Source: Candidatus Scybalocola faecavium
GTDB lineage: Bacteria > Bacillota > Clostridia > Lachnospirales > Lachnospiraceae
Length of the DNA: 64,000 nucleotides
Assembly: GCA_018713145.1 (NCBI GenBank)
Contig: DVFP01000013.1
Span: forward strand, 124,001 to 188,000
Direction of reading: 5' to 3'
Shown piece after piece: positions 39,857 through 50,661 of this stretch (the stretch's first letter is position 1; each line of letters begins with the position of its first letter). Below the pieces are notes generated by a model. The model saw only the letters and a list, made by a program, of their open reading frames with translations. It was not told the DNA's origin and did no database searches. Made by a program: the position numbers and the translations under genes.

Positions 39857-40861
39857 ATGAAGAAATTTATGAGTCTTGCAATGACAGGAGCTTTAGTTTT
39901 AGGTATGGCTGCATGTGGCAGTGGAAACACAGAAACACAGGCACCGGCAGCAGATTCAGCAGCAGAGTCCACAACAGAAGCAGGAAGTGAAGCTTCCTCA
40001 GAAGCAGCTTCTGAAGCTGGCAGCGAAGCAGCAACAGAAGCAGGTTCTTCCGCAGCTGCCGATCTTCCGGAAGATCTTTCCGGTATTATCACAGCAGCCG
40101 GTTCATCTGCTTTAAAGCCTTTAGCTGATGATGCGGCAGCCGCATTTGTTGAAATGTATCCGGATGTGTCCATTACTATTGATGCCGGCGGTTCTGGAGA
40201 AGGATTAAAGCAGGTTGCTGAAGGCACAGTAACGATCGGAAACTCTGATGTTTATGCCAATGAAAAACTTGATGAAACTCAGGCTGCTGAGTTAGTGGAT
40301 CATCAGGTATGTGTTGTAACTATGGCTACGATCGTAAACCCGGATGTTGTTGAAGCCGGCGTAACAAATCTTACAAAAGATCAGCTCATCTCCATTTTTA
40401 CAGGTGAGACAACAAACTGGAGCGAGGTTGGCGGACCGGATGAAGATATTATTCTTGTAACACGTCCTACATCCTCCGGTACACGGGCAACATTCCAGAA
40501 ATATGCTCTTGACGGCGCTGAGGAAGCTTCCAACGCAGCAATGGAAACCGATGATTCCGGTGTATTATTACAGAATGTTAAGGATACAAAAGGCGCTATC
40601 GGTTATGTGGCATTATCCTATCTTACCGGTGACGATACAGGTGTTGAAACACTTGCCATTGACGGTGTAGAGCCGACTCTGGAAAACACATACAACGGCA
40701 CATATCCGGTATGGGCTTTCGAGCATATGTACACAAAGGGTGATCCGGATGAAGTAACAGCTGCTTTCTTACAGTATATCATGTCTGATGATTATGGTAC
40801 TCAGATGGAAAGCCTTGGCTACGGTGTATCCTCTAAGATGACTGTAACAGACAATCACTAA
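39857..40861 (+). CDS. pstS: Phosphate ABC transporter substrate-binding lipoprotein
   Basis: Lipobox LGMAACGSG; AAGSSALKPLADDAAAAFVEMYPDVSI; TRPTSSGTRATFQKYAL. Confidence 0.94.
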   Translation: MKKFMSLAMTGALVLGMAACGSGNTETQAPAADSAAESTTEAGSEASSEAASEAGSEAATEAGSSAAADLPEDLSGIITAAGSSALKPLADDAAAAFVEMYPDVSITIDAGGSGEGLKQVAEGTVTIGNSDVYANEKLDETQAAELVDHQVCVVTMATIVNPDVVEAGVTNLTKDQLISIFTGETTNWSEVGGPDEDIILVTRPTSSGTRATFQKYALDGAEEASNAAMETDDSGVLLQNVKDTKGAIGYVALSYLTGDDTGVETLAIDGVEPTLENTYNGTYPVWAFEHMYTKGDPDEVTAAFLQYIMSDDYGTQMESLGYGVSSKMTVTDNH

Positions 40862-40951
40862 TAACAGCTGCTTATGACAATAGATAAAGAGGCATAGATT
40901 ACGGGGCGGGTTTTAAAATACTCGCCCTGTTTAATGAAACCAGGAGGTTCT

Positions 40952-41905
40952 ATGGAAACGACAAAGGCAAAAGGTATGTTTGCAAAAGAGTATGGATGGC
41001 GGGGCCTTATGACCATCTGCGGTCTGTTTGTAATCGTGCTTACAATTATTATCGGTGCTTTTCTTGTATATAAAGGTTCAGATACATTTTTGAAATTCGG
41101 ACATTCTATTTTTGAGTTTTTGGGTTCCACAGATTTTAATCCGGTTGACAGTGTTGAGGGCGGCGGTACCGTCGGCGCGCTCATTTTTATCGTCGGTTCT
41201 TTAATGACCTGCGGCCTTGCTCTGCTTATAGCGACACCTTTTGCTGTAGGCTCTGCAATCTTTATGATTGAAATCTCCCCCAAATTTGGCGAAAAATTTT
41301 ATCGCCCGGTTGTTGAAATCTTTGCAGGTATCCCTTCTGTAGTTTACGGATGGGTAGGCCTGACCGTATTAGTGCCAGCGATCAAGGCTGTGTTTGATCT
41401 TCAGGTCGGACATTCTGTTTTGGCGGCAGGTATTGTGCTGGCAGTCATGATCTTCCCTACGATCACCAGTGTGGCGGCAGACGCCATTCATTCTGTACCA
41501 AAGGATTGCCGTATGGCGGCTTATGGCCTTGGATCTACACGGTGGCAGACCACCTACAGAATTGTGCTTCCCGCAGCTTCTTCCGGTATCATTTCCGGTA
41601 TTATTTTAGGTCTTGCCCGGGCTTTTGGCGAGGCTTTAGCTGTGGCAATGGTTATCGGACAGACGACATCGCTGCCGAAAAGTATTTTCTCAAGAACAAA
41701 AACATTAACAACAGAGATCGCATCCCAGATGGGGAATGCCATGGAAGGCGGCGAAATGAAGTCCGCCCTGTGGACAATGGCCCTTCTTCTGTTTTTGATC
41801 TCACTGCTGTTTATTTCACTGATCCATCATTTTTCCGGCAGAAAAGAAAAAGCGGATAAGGAAGATAAAAAAAGTGTAAGGAAGGTGGCAGGCAATGAAC
41901 AATAA
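40952..41905 (+). CDS. pstC: Phosphate ABC transporter permease PstC
   Basis: Permease motif LGLARAFGEALAVAMVIG; operon order. Confidence 0.94.
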   Translation: METTKAKGMFAKEYGWRGLMTICGLFVIVLTIIIGAFLVYKGSDTFLKFGHSIFEFLGSTDFNPVDSVEGGGTVGALIFIVGSLMTCGLALLIATPFAVGSAIFMIEISPKFGEKFYRPVVEIFAGIPSVVYGWVGLTVLVPAIKAVFDLQVGHSVLAAGIVLAVMIFPTITSVAADAIHSVPKDCRMAAYGLGSTRWQTTYRIVLPAASSGIISGIILGLARAFGEALAVAMVIGQTTSLPKSIFSRTKTLTTEIASQMGNAMEGGEMKSALWTMALLLFLISLLFISLIHHFSGRKEKADKEDKKSVRKVAGNEQ

Positions 41906-42773
41906 AATACAGCGTTCAAGAAATGTAGACAAAGGTATGACCATCGTTTTTTATGCTATTGCGGTTTTTTTCTTTCTCCTGTTGGTAGCTTTTGCCGGTA
42001 AAGTTATTATTGGCGGCCTTATGGGGGCTCAGCCGGAAATGTTTGCTTTTGCCAGAGACGGAAGTATCGGCAACCAGCTGTTTAATACTATTTATCTGGT
42101 TGTGATCGCCCTGGTGGTGTCTGTACCGATCGGCGTGTGTGCCGGTATTTATCTGGCAATGTATGCAAAACAGGGAATATTGACAAAGTTTTTAAGAATC
42201 TGTATTGAAACCCTGTCATCCCTTCCATCCATTGTTGTAGGTTTGTTTGGCTATCTTGTATTTCTTGTATTCATGGGCATGGGAAGAAGCCTTATGGCCG
42301 GCGCCCTCTCTGTATCTATACTTACACTGCCTTTGATTACAACAACAACAGAGGATGCGATCAAGGGGCTCCCTCAGGGGTATCTCCAGGCAAGTCTTGG
42401 CCTTGGTGCAACAAAATGGCAGTCCATTTTCCATGTGCTTTTGCCGGCATGTATTCCAAGGATCATGACCGGTGTGATCCTGGCAGCAGGTCGTGGCTTT
42501 GGTGAGGCCGCCGTTTTACTGTATACAACAGGTTCCGGAAGCGATTTGCGGTGGACAAACTGGAATCTTTTTTCTCCCACATGTCCCCTTAATCCCATGC
42601 GCCCGGCAGAAACATTGGCTATCCAGATCTGGAACCTGCAGACTAACGGACAGGATCGTGCCCTGGCAAATCTGGCATCGGCAGTGCTGCTGATCCTTGT
42701 TCTTGCATTTAGCATTGGAGCCAATGTATGGAGCAATCATCTGGCAAAGAAGAGCTCCGGAGAAAAAGCCTGA
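41895..42773 (+). CDS. pstA: Phosphate ABC transporter permease PstA
   Basis: LAAGRGFGEAAVLLYTTG; operon order. Confidence 0.94.
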   Translation: MNNKIQRSRNVDKGMTIVFYAIAVFFFLLLVAFAGKVIIGGLMGAQPEMFAFARDGSIGNQLFNTIYLVVIALVVSVPIGVCAGIYLAMYAKQGILTKFLRICIETLSSLPSIVVGLFGYLVFLVFMGMGRSLMAGALSVSILTLPLITTTTEDAIKGLPQGYLQASLGLGATKWQSIFHVLLPACIPRIMTGVILAAGRGFGEAAVLLYTTGSGSDLRWTNWNLFSPTCPLNPMRPAETLAIQIWNLQTNGQDRALANLASAVLLILVLAFSIGANVWSNHLAKKSSGEKA

Positions 42774-42804
42774 TAAGAAACGGAAGCATAAGGAGAAATA
42801 AATC

Positions 42805-43560
42805 ATGGGAAATATTAAATTTGATGTTAAGCAGCTGGAATTGCATTACGGCGATTTCCACGCGCTTAAAAATGTAAATATGCAAATTAATGAACATGAG
42901 ATTACCGCTTTTATCGGACCGTCCGGATGCGGTAAGTCTACGTTCCTTAAAACTTTAAATCGTATGAATGACCTGGTGGAAAACTGTAAGATCGAGGGTT
43001 CTGTATGCCTGGATGGCGTGGATATTTATAAAAATATGGACGAGATCACTCTCCGCCACAGAGTTGGCATGGTTTTCCAGCAGCCCAACCCATTTCCAAA
43101 GAGCGTTTATGATAATGTTGCTTACGGCCCCAGGATCTTTGGTATCCGCAAAAAAGCCAAGCTGGATGAAATCGTGGAGCGGAGCTTAAGACAGGCGGCT
43201 ATCTGGGATGAATTAAAAGATCGTCTGCATAAAAGCGCTCTTGGTCTGTCCGGAGGACAGCAGCAGCGTCTCTGTATTGCCCGCACCCTGGCTGTAGAGC
43301 CGGAGGTTATCCTTATGGATGAGCCTACATCTGCGCTGGACCCGATTTCAACTTCTAAGATCGAAGATCTTGCTCTGGAGCTGAAAAAAGATTATACGAT
43401 CATTATCGTAACTCATAATATGCAGCAGGCTGCCCGTATTGCGGATAAGACAGCGTTTTTCCTGCTGGGACAGATGATCGAGTACGGAAATACTGAAAAA
43501 ATGTTCTCTATGCCGGAGGATCCCAGGACAGAGGACTATATTACAGGGAGGTTCGGTTAA
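42805..43560 (+). CDS. pstB: Phosphate ABC transporter ATP-binding protein
   Basis: [53 protein letters not shown]. Confidence 0.97.
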   Translation: MGNIKFDVKQLELHYGDFHALKNVNMQINEHEITAFIGPSGCGKSTFLKTLNRMNDLVENCKIEGSVCLDGVDIYKNMDEITLRHRVGMVFQQPNPFPKSVYDNVAYGPRIFGIRKKAKLDEIVERSLRQAAIWDELKDRLHKSALGLSGGQQQRLCIARTLAVEPEVILMDEPTSALDPISTSKIEDLALELKKDYTIIIVTHNMQQAARIADKTAFFLLGQMIEYGNTEKMFSMPEDPRTEDYITGRFG

Positions 43561-44214
43561 ATGCGTATACAATATGATCAGGAATTGGAAAATCTTCACA
43601 ATCTCTTGGTGGAAATGGGTAATCTTTGTCAGGAAGCAATTTTCATGGCAGCCAGGATTTTACAGGATGAGAATACTTCAAAGGAAGCTGTAGATGAAAA
43701 GGAAAAAGCAATTGACAAAAAGGAACGTGAGATCGAGCATCTTTGTATGCACCTGATCCTGCGTCAGCAGCCGGTAGCGTCGGATTTAAGACGGATCGGA
43801 GCTGCATTAAAGATGATCACAGATATGGAACGTATTGGCGATCAGGCTGCGGATATTGCAGATCTTTCCCGCTTTATTTCCGGAAAGGAAAAGCAGGGGG
43901 AAAGTGAAGGCCATCTGTGGGAGATGGCTCAGGCCACAGTAAAGATGGTAACAGACAGTGTTACATCCTTTGTAAATGATGACTATGATCTGGCGCTGCA
44001 GGTGATGAAAGCAGATGACGCTGTAGATACATTATTTGAAAAGATCAAAAAAGATATTATAGATATGATCCGCACTCAGCAGGTAGATGCGGAAGGTTCT
44101 CTGGATCTTTTAATGGCTGCAAAATATTTTGAACGTATCGGCGACCATGCGGTAAATATTGCCGAGTGGGTAGAGTATTCCATTACCGGAGGACATGAAA
44201 ACAAAGAGGACTAA
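43561..44214 (+). CDS. phoU: Phosphate signalling regulator PhoU
   Basis: LRRIGAALKMITDMERIGDQAADIA, AKYFERIGDHAVNIAEWVEYSITG. Confidence 0.96.
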   Translation: MRIQYDQELENLHNLLVEMGNLCQEAIFMAARILQDENTSKEAVDEKEKAIDKKEREIEHLCMHLILRQQPVASDLRRIGAALKMITDMERIGDQAADIADLSRFISGKEKQGESEGHLWEMAQATVKMVTDSVTSFVNDDYDLALQVMKADDAVDTLFEKIKKDIIDMIRTQQVDAEGSLDLLMAAKYFERIGDHAVNIAEWVEYSITGGHENKED

Positions 44215-44308
44215 GTCTGTATTATGCGGGGACTGTTTGGCGGCGCCTGATTTTGCGTACAAAAACATCCTGTATCCCGGATATTAAAAAATTTCATAAA
44301 AAAATGAA

Positions 44309-44346
44309 GAAGCTGCCGCCGGAATACCGGCAGGCAGCTTTTTTCT
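44309..44346 (+). terminator. Rho-independent terminator after phoU
   Basis: AAGCTGCCGCCGGaataCCGGCAGGCAGCTTTTTTC. Confidence 0.8.
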
Positions 44347-44426
44347 ATTGAGTTTTTTTCTCCTTTATGCGAAAATAAAGCTGTACGTTACATTGGACTC
44401 AGGATATATGGGGAGGTTTACATCCT

Positions 44427-46169
44427 ATGAAGGTTATTGATTTTAAAACAGCAAGCTGCAAGCATTGTTATAAATGTGTCCGCTCCTGCTCTGTGAAAGC
44501 CATACGGGTGACCAATGCCCAGGCTCAGATCATGAATGATTACTGTGTGCTGTGCGGTCACTGTCTGGAGGTCTGTCCCCAGAACGCCAAGACCTTTGCC
44601 AGTGATCTGGATGTGGTCAAGGGGTATCTGGCCCGGGGAGAAAGAGTCGTTGTGTCTATAGCTCCGGCCTATCTGGGGATTTTAAGATTTACCCATCCCG
44701 GCCAGGTGGTGGATGCCCTGAAGCGTCTGGGCTTTTATGGCGTCCGGGAGACGGCGGAAGGTGCGGCCTATGTGACAGCCGCTTACAGCCGCCTTATGGC
44801 AGAAGGAAAGATGAAAAATATTATTACTACCTGTTGTCCCAGCGTGAATGATCTGGTGGAAAAATATTATCCGGATCTGACGCCTTATATGGCGCCTGTG
44901 GTCTCACCGATGGTGGCTCACGGGATGCTGATTAAAAATATATACGGGAGCAGCACAAGGGTAGTCTTTTTAGGACCATGTATTGCGAAAAAGGAAGAAG
45001 CTGAAGGCGATGTGCGCACCCGGGGCTATGTGGACGCAGTCATTACCTTTGAAGAGCTGGAGCAATGGCTGGAAAGTGAAAACATCCGGCTTTCTCAGTG
45101 TGACCGCCAGAAGATGGATAATCCGGATCCTAAAGTAAACCGTCTATATCCGGTGCAAAACGGTGTGATCACATCGGTTTTGAAAAACCGGGAGGTTTCC
45201 CAGGCGAAGGATGGATCATCCCCGGTTCAATATCAAAAGCTTTTTGTGGACGGGATCCAGGCCTGCCGGGAGCTTTTTGAAGGCATGGAGCGGGGAGAGT
45301 TTGAACACTGCTTTATTGAGGCCAATATGTGCGAAGGCGGCTGTATTAACGGCCCGGCAGTCAACCGCTCCCATGTTTCCCGGTTTAAGGCAAAAATGAA
45401 CATGGAGCAGAAGGTGGAATATGAGGATCCGGGCTATGAGCCATTTCCCCAAAACCTGCATATTGAAAAAATGTTTTATTCCAGAGCGAATAAGGACCGT
45501 TTACCTACAGAGGAAGAGATCCAGGTGATCTTAAAGGCTACAGGCAAGTATAATAAGGATCAGGAATTAAATTGCGGGGCCTGCGGCTATCCTACATGCA
45601 GAGATAAGGCCATTGCCGTATTCCAGGGCAAGGCAGAGCAGGAAATGTGTCTGCCCCACGCTTATGAGAAGGCTCATTCCATGGCTAATGTTGTTATGGA
45701 GACCACGCCGAATGCTATTTTTATCCTGGACAGTGACTTAAAGATCCTGGAATTTAACCGGATGGCTCAGAAGTTTTTCGGAATCAGCAAGGAGGATGCC
45801 CTAAAGTCCTATGTGTTTGAGATCATGGAAACACAGGATTTTGACCATGTGCTCAAATCCCACACCAATATTTTGCGCCGCAGAGTGGACCTTCCTCAGT
45901 ATGATTTAAAGACCCTTGAGACGATCGTGTATATTAAGGATATGGATGGCCTGCTGTGTATTTTGCAGGATGTGAGCAGGGAAGAGGAACGTTTGGAGAA
46001 AGAGTATGATAAAAAGCTCCAGATGGTCAGCAGCGCTCAGGAAGTTATTGATAAACAAATGATGGTAGCTCAGGAGATTGCCGGTCTTTTAGGGGAAACG
46101 ACGGCAGAGACAAAGATCATCTTATCCCGCCTTGGAGATCTCATTCTTGCGGAGGATAATCAGGAGTAG
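44427..46169 (+). CDS. PAS-containing sensory-type [FeFe] hydrogenase (HydS-like, group C)
   Basis: N-terminal ferredoxin, TTCCPS, LGPCIAKKEE, EANMCEGGCINGPAVN, CGACGYPTCRDKAIAVF, C-terminal PAS (TTPNAIFILDSDLKILEFNRMAQKFFGISKEDAL). Confidence 0.9.
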   Translation: MKVIDFKTASCKHCYKCVRSCSVKAIRVTNAQAQIMNDYCVLCGHCLEVCPQNAKTFASDLDVVKGYLARGERVVVSIAPAYLGILRFTHPGQVVDALKRLGFYGVRETAEGAAYVTAAYSRLMAEGKMKNIITTCCPSVNDLVEKYYPDLTPYMAPVVSPMVAHGMLIKNIYGSSTRVVFLGPCIAKKEEAEGDVRTRGYVDAVITFEELEQWLESENIRLSQCDRQKMDNPDPKVNRLYPVQNGVITSVLKNREVSQAKDGSSPVQYQKLFVDGIQACRELFEGMERGEFEHCFIEANMCEGGCINGPAVNRSHVSRFKAKMNMEQKVEYEDPGYEPFPQNLHIEKMFYSRANKDRLPTEEEIQVILKATGKYNKDQELNCGACGYPTCRDKAIAVFQGKAEQEMCLPHAYEKAHSMANVVMETTPNAIFILDSDLKILEFNRMAQKFFGISKEDALKSYVFEIMETQDFDHVLKSHTNILRRRVDLPQYDLKTLETIVYIKDMDGLLCILQDVSREEERLEKEYDKKLQMVSSAQEVIDKQMMVAQEIAGLLGETTAETKIILSRLGDLILAEDNQE

Positions 46170-46182
46170 AAAAAATTCACTG

Positions 46183-46228
46183 AAAAAGAGCAGATTCAGG
46201 AACATTTCCCGAATCTGCTCTTTTTTTA
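46183..46228. terminator. Bidirectional terminator between HydS-like gene and trkH
   Basis: AAAAAGAGCAGATTC...GAATCTGCTCTTTTTTT. Confidence 0.8.
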
Positions 46229-47665
46229 AAAGCGCTTCCATGTATCTCTCATAAATAAAATGAGGAGAGGGAAGATCTCCAGTCGGCCGGCTAACATGTC
46301 AATGGTAAGAATAACTGTGGAAAAGTTTGAAAAGCAGCCAAAGTTTTCAATAGGACCAACCTGTGCCAGACCGGGACCGATATTGTTAAAAGTGGCGGCT
46401 ACGGCAGTAAAATTAGTGACCAGATCCTTATTATCAATGCTGATCAGGAGCACAGAGACAGCAAAAATCAGGAGATAAGTCACTAAAAACACGTTGACAG
46501 ACCGGACGGTGTCATGTTCTACGACCTTGCCGTCTAACCGGATCTTTGTAATGTTTTTAGGGTGGATGATCTGTTTAAGCTCCTTGCCAATGGATTTTAC
46601 AAGGATGATCAGACGGGAAACCTTGATTCCGCCGCCGGTGCTCCCGGCACAGGCGCCGATAAGCATTAAAAGGACAAGGATGCCTTTGGGAACCGCAGGC
46701 CACAGATCAAAGTTTGTGGTGGCAAAGCCTGTGGTCGTAATAATGGAAGATACCTGGAAAAAGGCATGGCGCAGGGCCTCGCCCACGGATCCGTACATAT
46801 TTGCGATAAACACAGTGATCACAGCCGTAGAAGCGGCAATGATCCCAATGTACCACCGGGCTTCCTCACATTTTAATGCCTGTTTTGGTTTTTTCATTAA
46901 GAGCATAAAGTAAACGTTAAAGTTAATACCAAACAGCATCATGAAAATGCCGGTGACCACCTGATTATACGCCGAGTAGCTGGCCATGCTGTCATTTTTT
47001 ATACCAAAACCACCGGTACCGGCGCTGCCAAAAGTCGTACACAGGGCGTCAAATAAAGGCATGTGTCCTATGAGGAGCAGTACGACCTGGACAATGGACA
47101 TGAGCATGTAGATCCCGTAAAGGATCATGGCAGTGGTGCGGACCTTTGGAACAAGTTTGCTCACTGAAGGTCCGGGGCTTTCTGCCTTCATAAGGAACAT
47201 TTGATAGCCCCCGTTCATGGGAAGGATCATGAGCAAAAATACAAGGACGCCCATGCCGCCCAGCCAGTGGGTAAAGCTCCGCCAGAAAATAATACTGTAG
47301 GGAAGGCTTTCCACATCAGCAAGAATACTGGATCCTGTGGTGGTAAAGCCGGAAACGGTTTCAAAAACCGCATCCACTACATTCGTGATTGAGCCGCTGA
47401 AAATAAATGGCAAGGCCCCGGAAATACTTAAAAGGATCCAGCTTAACGCAACAGCAACAAAGCCCTCCCGGGCAAAAAACACCTTGTTTTTCGGTTTTTT
47501 GTAAGTGAGCAGTAAGCCTAATCCAAGGCAGATGCCAATACATATAAGAAAAACCCAAACTTCATTTTCACCGTAAATGACGGACACAATACACGGGAAA
47601 ATCATGGCAAATGCCTGAAAATTAAAGATCCAGCCTAAGATGTATCGTATAATGGAGTAATTCAT
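46226..47665 (-). CDS. trkH: Trk-type K+ transporter membrane subunit
   Basis: TVSGFTTTGSSIL, GSAGTGGFGIKNDS, VSSIITTTGFATTNFDLWP, AATFNNIGPGLAQVG. Confidence 0.95.
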   Translation of the reverse strand: MNYSIIRYILGWIFNFQAFAMIFPCIVSVIYGENEVWVFLICIGICLGLGLLLTYKKPKNKVFFAREGFVAVALSWILLSISGALPFIFSGSITNVVDAVFETVSGFTTTGSSILADVESLPYSIIFWRSFTHWLGGMGVLVFLLMILPMNGGYQMFLMKAESPGPSVSKLVPKVRTTAMILYGIYMLMSIVQVVLLLIGHMPLFDALCTTFGSAGTGGFGIKNDSMASYSAYNQVVTGIFMMLFGINFNVYFMLLMKKPKQALKCEEARWYIGIIAASTAVITVFIANMYGSVGEALRHAFFQVSSIITTTGFATTNFDLWPAVPKGILVLLMLIGACAGSTGGGIKVSRLIILVKSIGKELKQIIHPKNITKIRLDGKVVEHDTVRSVNVFLVTYLLIFAVSVLLISIDNKDLVTNFTAVAATFNNIGPGLAQVGPIENFGCFSNFSTVILTIDMLAGRLEIFPLLILFMRDTWKRF

Positions 47666-47736
47666 GTTGATCTTCCTTTGTTATTTTGCAACGATCCAGT
47701 ACGGCATATCTTTTTTTGCCGAGCTGAACTGTTGCG

Positions 47737-49095
47737 TTATTTTTTCAAAATATCGCTAATATCCCGAAGTCCTTTCTGGGTGGTCACAACCATAACTGTG
47801 TCTCCGGGGAGTATGTAATCCTGGCCTCTTGGAATAATGATCTGACCATTTCGGTTAATGCAGCACACAAGAAGGTAATCCTTAAGGTTCAGGTCCATTA
47901 AAGGCGTCTGGGTAACAGCGCTTTCCTGGCGGATGGAAAATTCCAGGGCTTCAGCCTGGTTATCCAGGATCTTATACAATGTTTCCACGTTGCTGCCCAT
48001 AGAGTTTTGAGCGCCTCGAACATATTTAATGATTTTATTGGCCGTGAGATATTTGGGATAGATCACGCTTCCAATATCCAGACCGCCGATAATATCATTA
48101 AAAGCAATATGATTTACCTTGGCAATGACCTTGGCTGTGGAATGTTTCATGGCAAAAAGGGACAAAAGGAGATTTTCCTCGTCCAGTCCGGTCAGGGAAA
48201 TAACAGACTGAGCGTGGGGAAGCCCTTCCTCCATGAGCAGAGCCTGATCCGTGCCATCGCCGCAGATGATATTTGCCTTAGGCAGCAGCTCAGACAACTG
48301 ATCGCACCGGGACCGGTCCTTTTCAATGATCCGCACCCGGATCCCCATATCCAGCAGCTGGGACGCCAGATAGTAGCCGACCTTGCCCCCGCCGATGATC
48401 AACGCAGTCTTGACCCGGTGGGTGACAACGCCGATTTTGCGGAAAAATTCAGCGGTATCCTTTGGGGAAGCCATGATCGATACACTGTCGTTATCCTGAA
48501 GGACAAAATTTCCGTTGGGGATAAATACTTCCTCTCCCCGCTCTACGCCGCACACAAGGATATTGCATTTTAAACGGTCAGAAATATCCTGGACGGACAT
48601 GCCTCCAAGGCCAAATTCCGGCTTCAGCTTAAATTTCATAAGCTCTGCCCGGCCTTTGGCAAAAGTATCGATCTTAATGGCAGATGGAAAGCGCAGGATC
48701 TTGGAAATCTCCAGGGCTGTGGTCAGTTCCGGATTAATGATCATGGAAATGCCTAACTGACGCTTGATAAATCCGATCTCCTTGCTGTACAGAGAATTAC
48801 GCACCCGGGCAATGGTATTGCACCTGCCGCTTTTTTTTGCGATGACACAGCAAAGCAGGTTCAGTTCATCGGAACCAGTCACTGCAATGAGAAGATCGGC
48901 GTTTTTAATGCCAGCCTCCTGCTGAACATTAAAACTGGCTCCATTCCCTGTTAAAGTCATAACGTCATATGTGCTGGAAACCGCCTCCAGCTTGGATTCG
49001 TCTGTATCAACAATGACGATATTATGGTTTTCGGCGGAAAGCTGTTCGGCAAGGGTTGCCCCTACTTTACCGCACCCGATGATTATAATGTTCAT
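47737..49095 (-). CDS. trkA: Trk system potassium uptake regulatory protein
   Basis: MNIIIIGCGKVGATLAEQLSAENHNIVIVDTDESKL; duplicated RCK N/C domains. Confidence 0.95.
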   Translation of the reverse strand: MNIIIIGCGKVGATLAEQLSAENHNIVIVDTDESKLEAVSSTYDVMTLTGNGASFNVQQEAGIKNADLLIAVTGSDELNLLCCVIAKKSGRCNTIARVRNSLYSKEIGFIKRQLGISMIINPELTTALEISKILRFPSAIKIDTFAKGRAELMKFKLKPEFGLGGMSVQDISDRLKCNILVCGVERGEEVFIPNGNFVLQDNDSVSIMASPKDTAEFFRKIGVVTHRVKTALIIGGGKVGYYLASQLLDMGIRVRIIEKDRSRCDQLSELLPKANIICGDGTDQALLMEEGLPHAQSVISLTGLDEENLLLSLFAMKHSTAKVIAKVNHIAFNDIIGGLDIGSVIYPKYLTANKIIKYVRGAQNSMGSNVETLYKILDNQAEALEFSIRQESAVTQTPLMDLNLKDYLLVCCINRNGQIIIPRGQDYILPGDTVMVVTTQKGLRDISDILKK

Positions 49096-49364
49096 CTTTT
49101 TTCAAGTATCCTCCTGTTTCGTGAAAAAAGACACCGCAAATGCCATAAGCCTGCGTGCCTTTTAACCATTTCTCATATGAATTTCAATCCTATTATAGCA
49201 CAGCTTTATTAATAGTAAAGCCTTATCCAAAGGATTGGCTATTCTTCATAAATAACCTCTGTTTTTTATCCATCATCTATGGTAAAATAACATAAAAGCT
49301 GAGGGTCAGATCCCCAGGGGAACCCTATTGGCGGCTGCAGAAAAATTTAAAAGGGGGTTTACGG

Positions 49365-50528
49365 ATGAAGGTCAGTACGGAAATTGCCTGGAAAAGTTTA
49401 AACAAATATAAGGAAGAGCTGTGCGGGGACAAGGTGGAAGTATTAAAGATGGAGGATTCTGATGTGGTGATCCTGGCTGATGGTATGGGCAGCGGGGTGA
49501 AGGCCAATATCCTTGCCACCCTGACCTCAAAAATACTGAGGACCATGTTCGCTTATGGTGAACCTATTGAGAAGGCAGTTTCCACCATTGCCAAAACCCT
49601 GCCTATTTGCAGTGTGCGCCAGATCGCCTATTCTACATTCAGTATCCTTCAGGTGTTCCACAATGGCGATGCCTATCTGGCGGAATTTGACAATCCGTCA
49701 TGTATTTTTGTGAGAAATCGGACTTTGGCGCAGATCCCTTTTGAAGAGCGGGAAATCGAGGGGAAAATGATCCGGGAATGTCGTTTCAGGGTTTTTCCGG
49801 GGGACTGTTTTGTCCTTATGAGTGATGGGACGATTTTTGCCGGTGTTGGAGAAATATTAAACTTTGGCTGGACCTGGGACAGTATGGCCGAATATGCGGT
49901 AAAGTGTACGAAGAAAACATTGTCCGCGTCCCGGATCGCCTCCATGCTGTCCCAGGCCTGCGATGATCTGTACATGCAGCGGCCGGGAGATGATACCACA
50001 GTGGCTGTGGCCCATGTGATGGAGCAAAAGATCATCAGCTTGTTTACCGGACCGCCAAAGGATATGGATGACGATGTGAAGGTCATGAAGGCATTTATGG
50101 ACGGGGATGGTAAGAAGGTTGTCTGCGGAGGTACCAGCGCCAAGATCGCCGCCCGGTATCTGAACCGGAAAATTTCCAATAATAATGACGGTACAGCCCA
50201 GGTGCCGCCGACCTCATCCATTGAAGGACTGGATCTGGTGACGGAGGGGGTATTGACCCTAAACCAGGCGGTCAAGCTGCTCAGAGAGTATGCCAAAGAT
50301 GAAGTGGATCCGGAAATCTTTATTGCCCTGGATGAAAATAATGGGGCCGCCCGTCTGGCAGATATGATCATTGAAAACTGTACTTTGTTAAAGTTATATG
50401 TGGGAACTGCTGAAAATAGTGCTCAGGGAAATCTTGTGCCTGAGATCAGTATCCGGAAAAATATTGTGGAACAGTTAAAAGAAGCGGCGGAAGCTTTAGA
50501 AAAGACCGTGGAGATCACCTATTATTAA
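49365..50528 (+). CDS. SpoIIE family (PP2C-type) protein phosphatase
   Basis: DSDVVILADGMGSGVKANILATLTSKILRTMF, FVLMSDGTIFAGVG, RPGDDTTVAVAHV. Confidence 0.92.
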   Translation: MKVSTEIAWKSLNKYKEELCGDKVEVLKMEDSDVVILADGMGSGVKANILATLTSKILRTMFAYGEPIEKAVSTIAKTLPICSVRQIAYSTFSILQVFHNGDAYLAEFDNPSCIFVRNRTLAQIPFEEREIEGKMIRECRFRVFPGDCFVLMSDGTIFAGVGEILNFGWTWDSMAEYAVKCTKKTLSASRIASMLSQACDDLYMQRPGDDTTVAVAHVMEQKIISLFTGPPKDMDDDVKVMKAFMDGDGKKVVCGGTSAKIAARYLNRKISNNNDGTAQVPPTSSIEGLDLVTEGVLTLNQAVKLLREYAKDEVDPEIFIALDENNGAARLADMIIENCTLLKLYVGTAENSAQGNLVPEISIRKNIVEQLKEAAEALEKTVEITYY

Positions 50529-50544
50529 GAAGATCACCAAAAAG

Positions 50545-50599
50545 AAACGCCCCATCAGGCTCTTCTTCACAACGAAGAGCGCCTGATGGGGCGTTTTTT
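50545..50599. terminator. Rho-independent terminator
   Basis: AAACGCCCCATCAGGCtcttcttc...gaagagcGCCTGATGGGGCGTTTTTT. Confidence 0.9.
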
Positions 50600-50661
50600 G
50601 CGGTGTGACCGCCAGGCTTAGCCAGGCATTTCCCGCCAGGGGCGGATCGGTTAAAGTTACC

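Noticed and set aside
39900-40065. Repetitive GCAGAAGCAG-like stretch considered as CRISPR or minisatellite
   Set aside because: Encodes the Ala/Glu/Ser-rich linker of the PstS lipoprotein; irregular unit length and no spacers.
49673-50371. 232-aa minus-strand ORF inside the SpoIIE phosphatase gene
   Set aside because: Ser/Arg-biased shadow translation of a real plus-strand gene.
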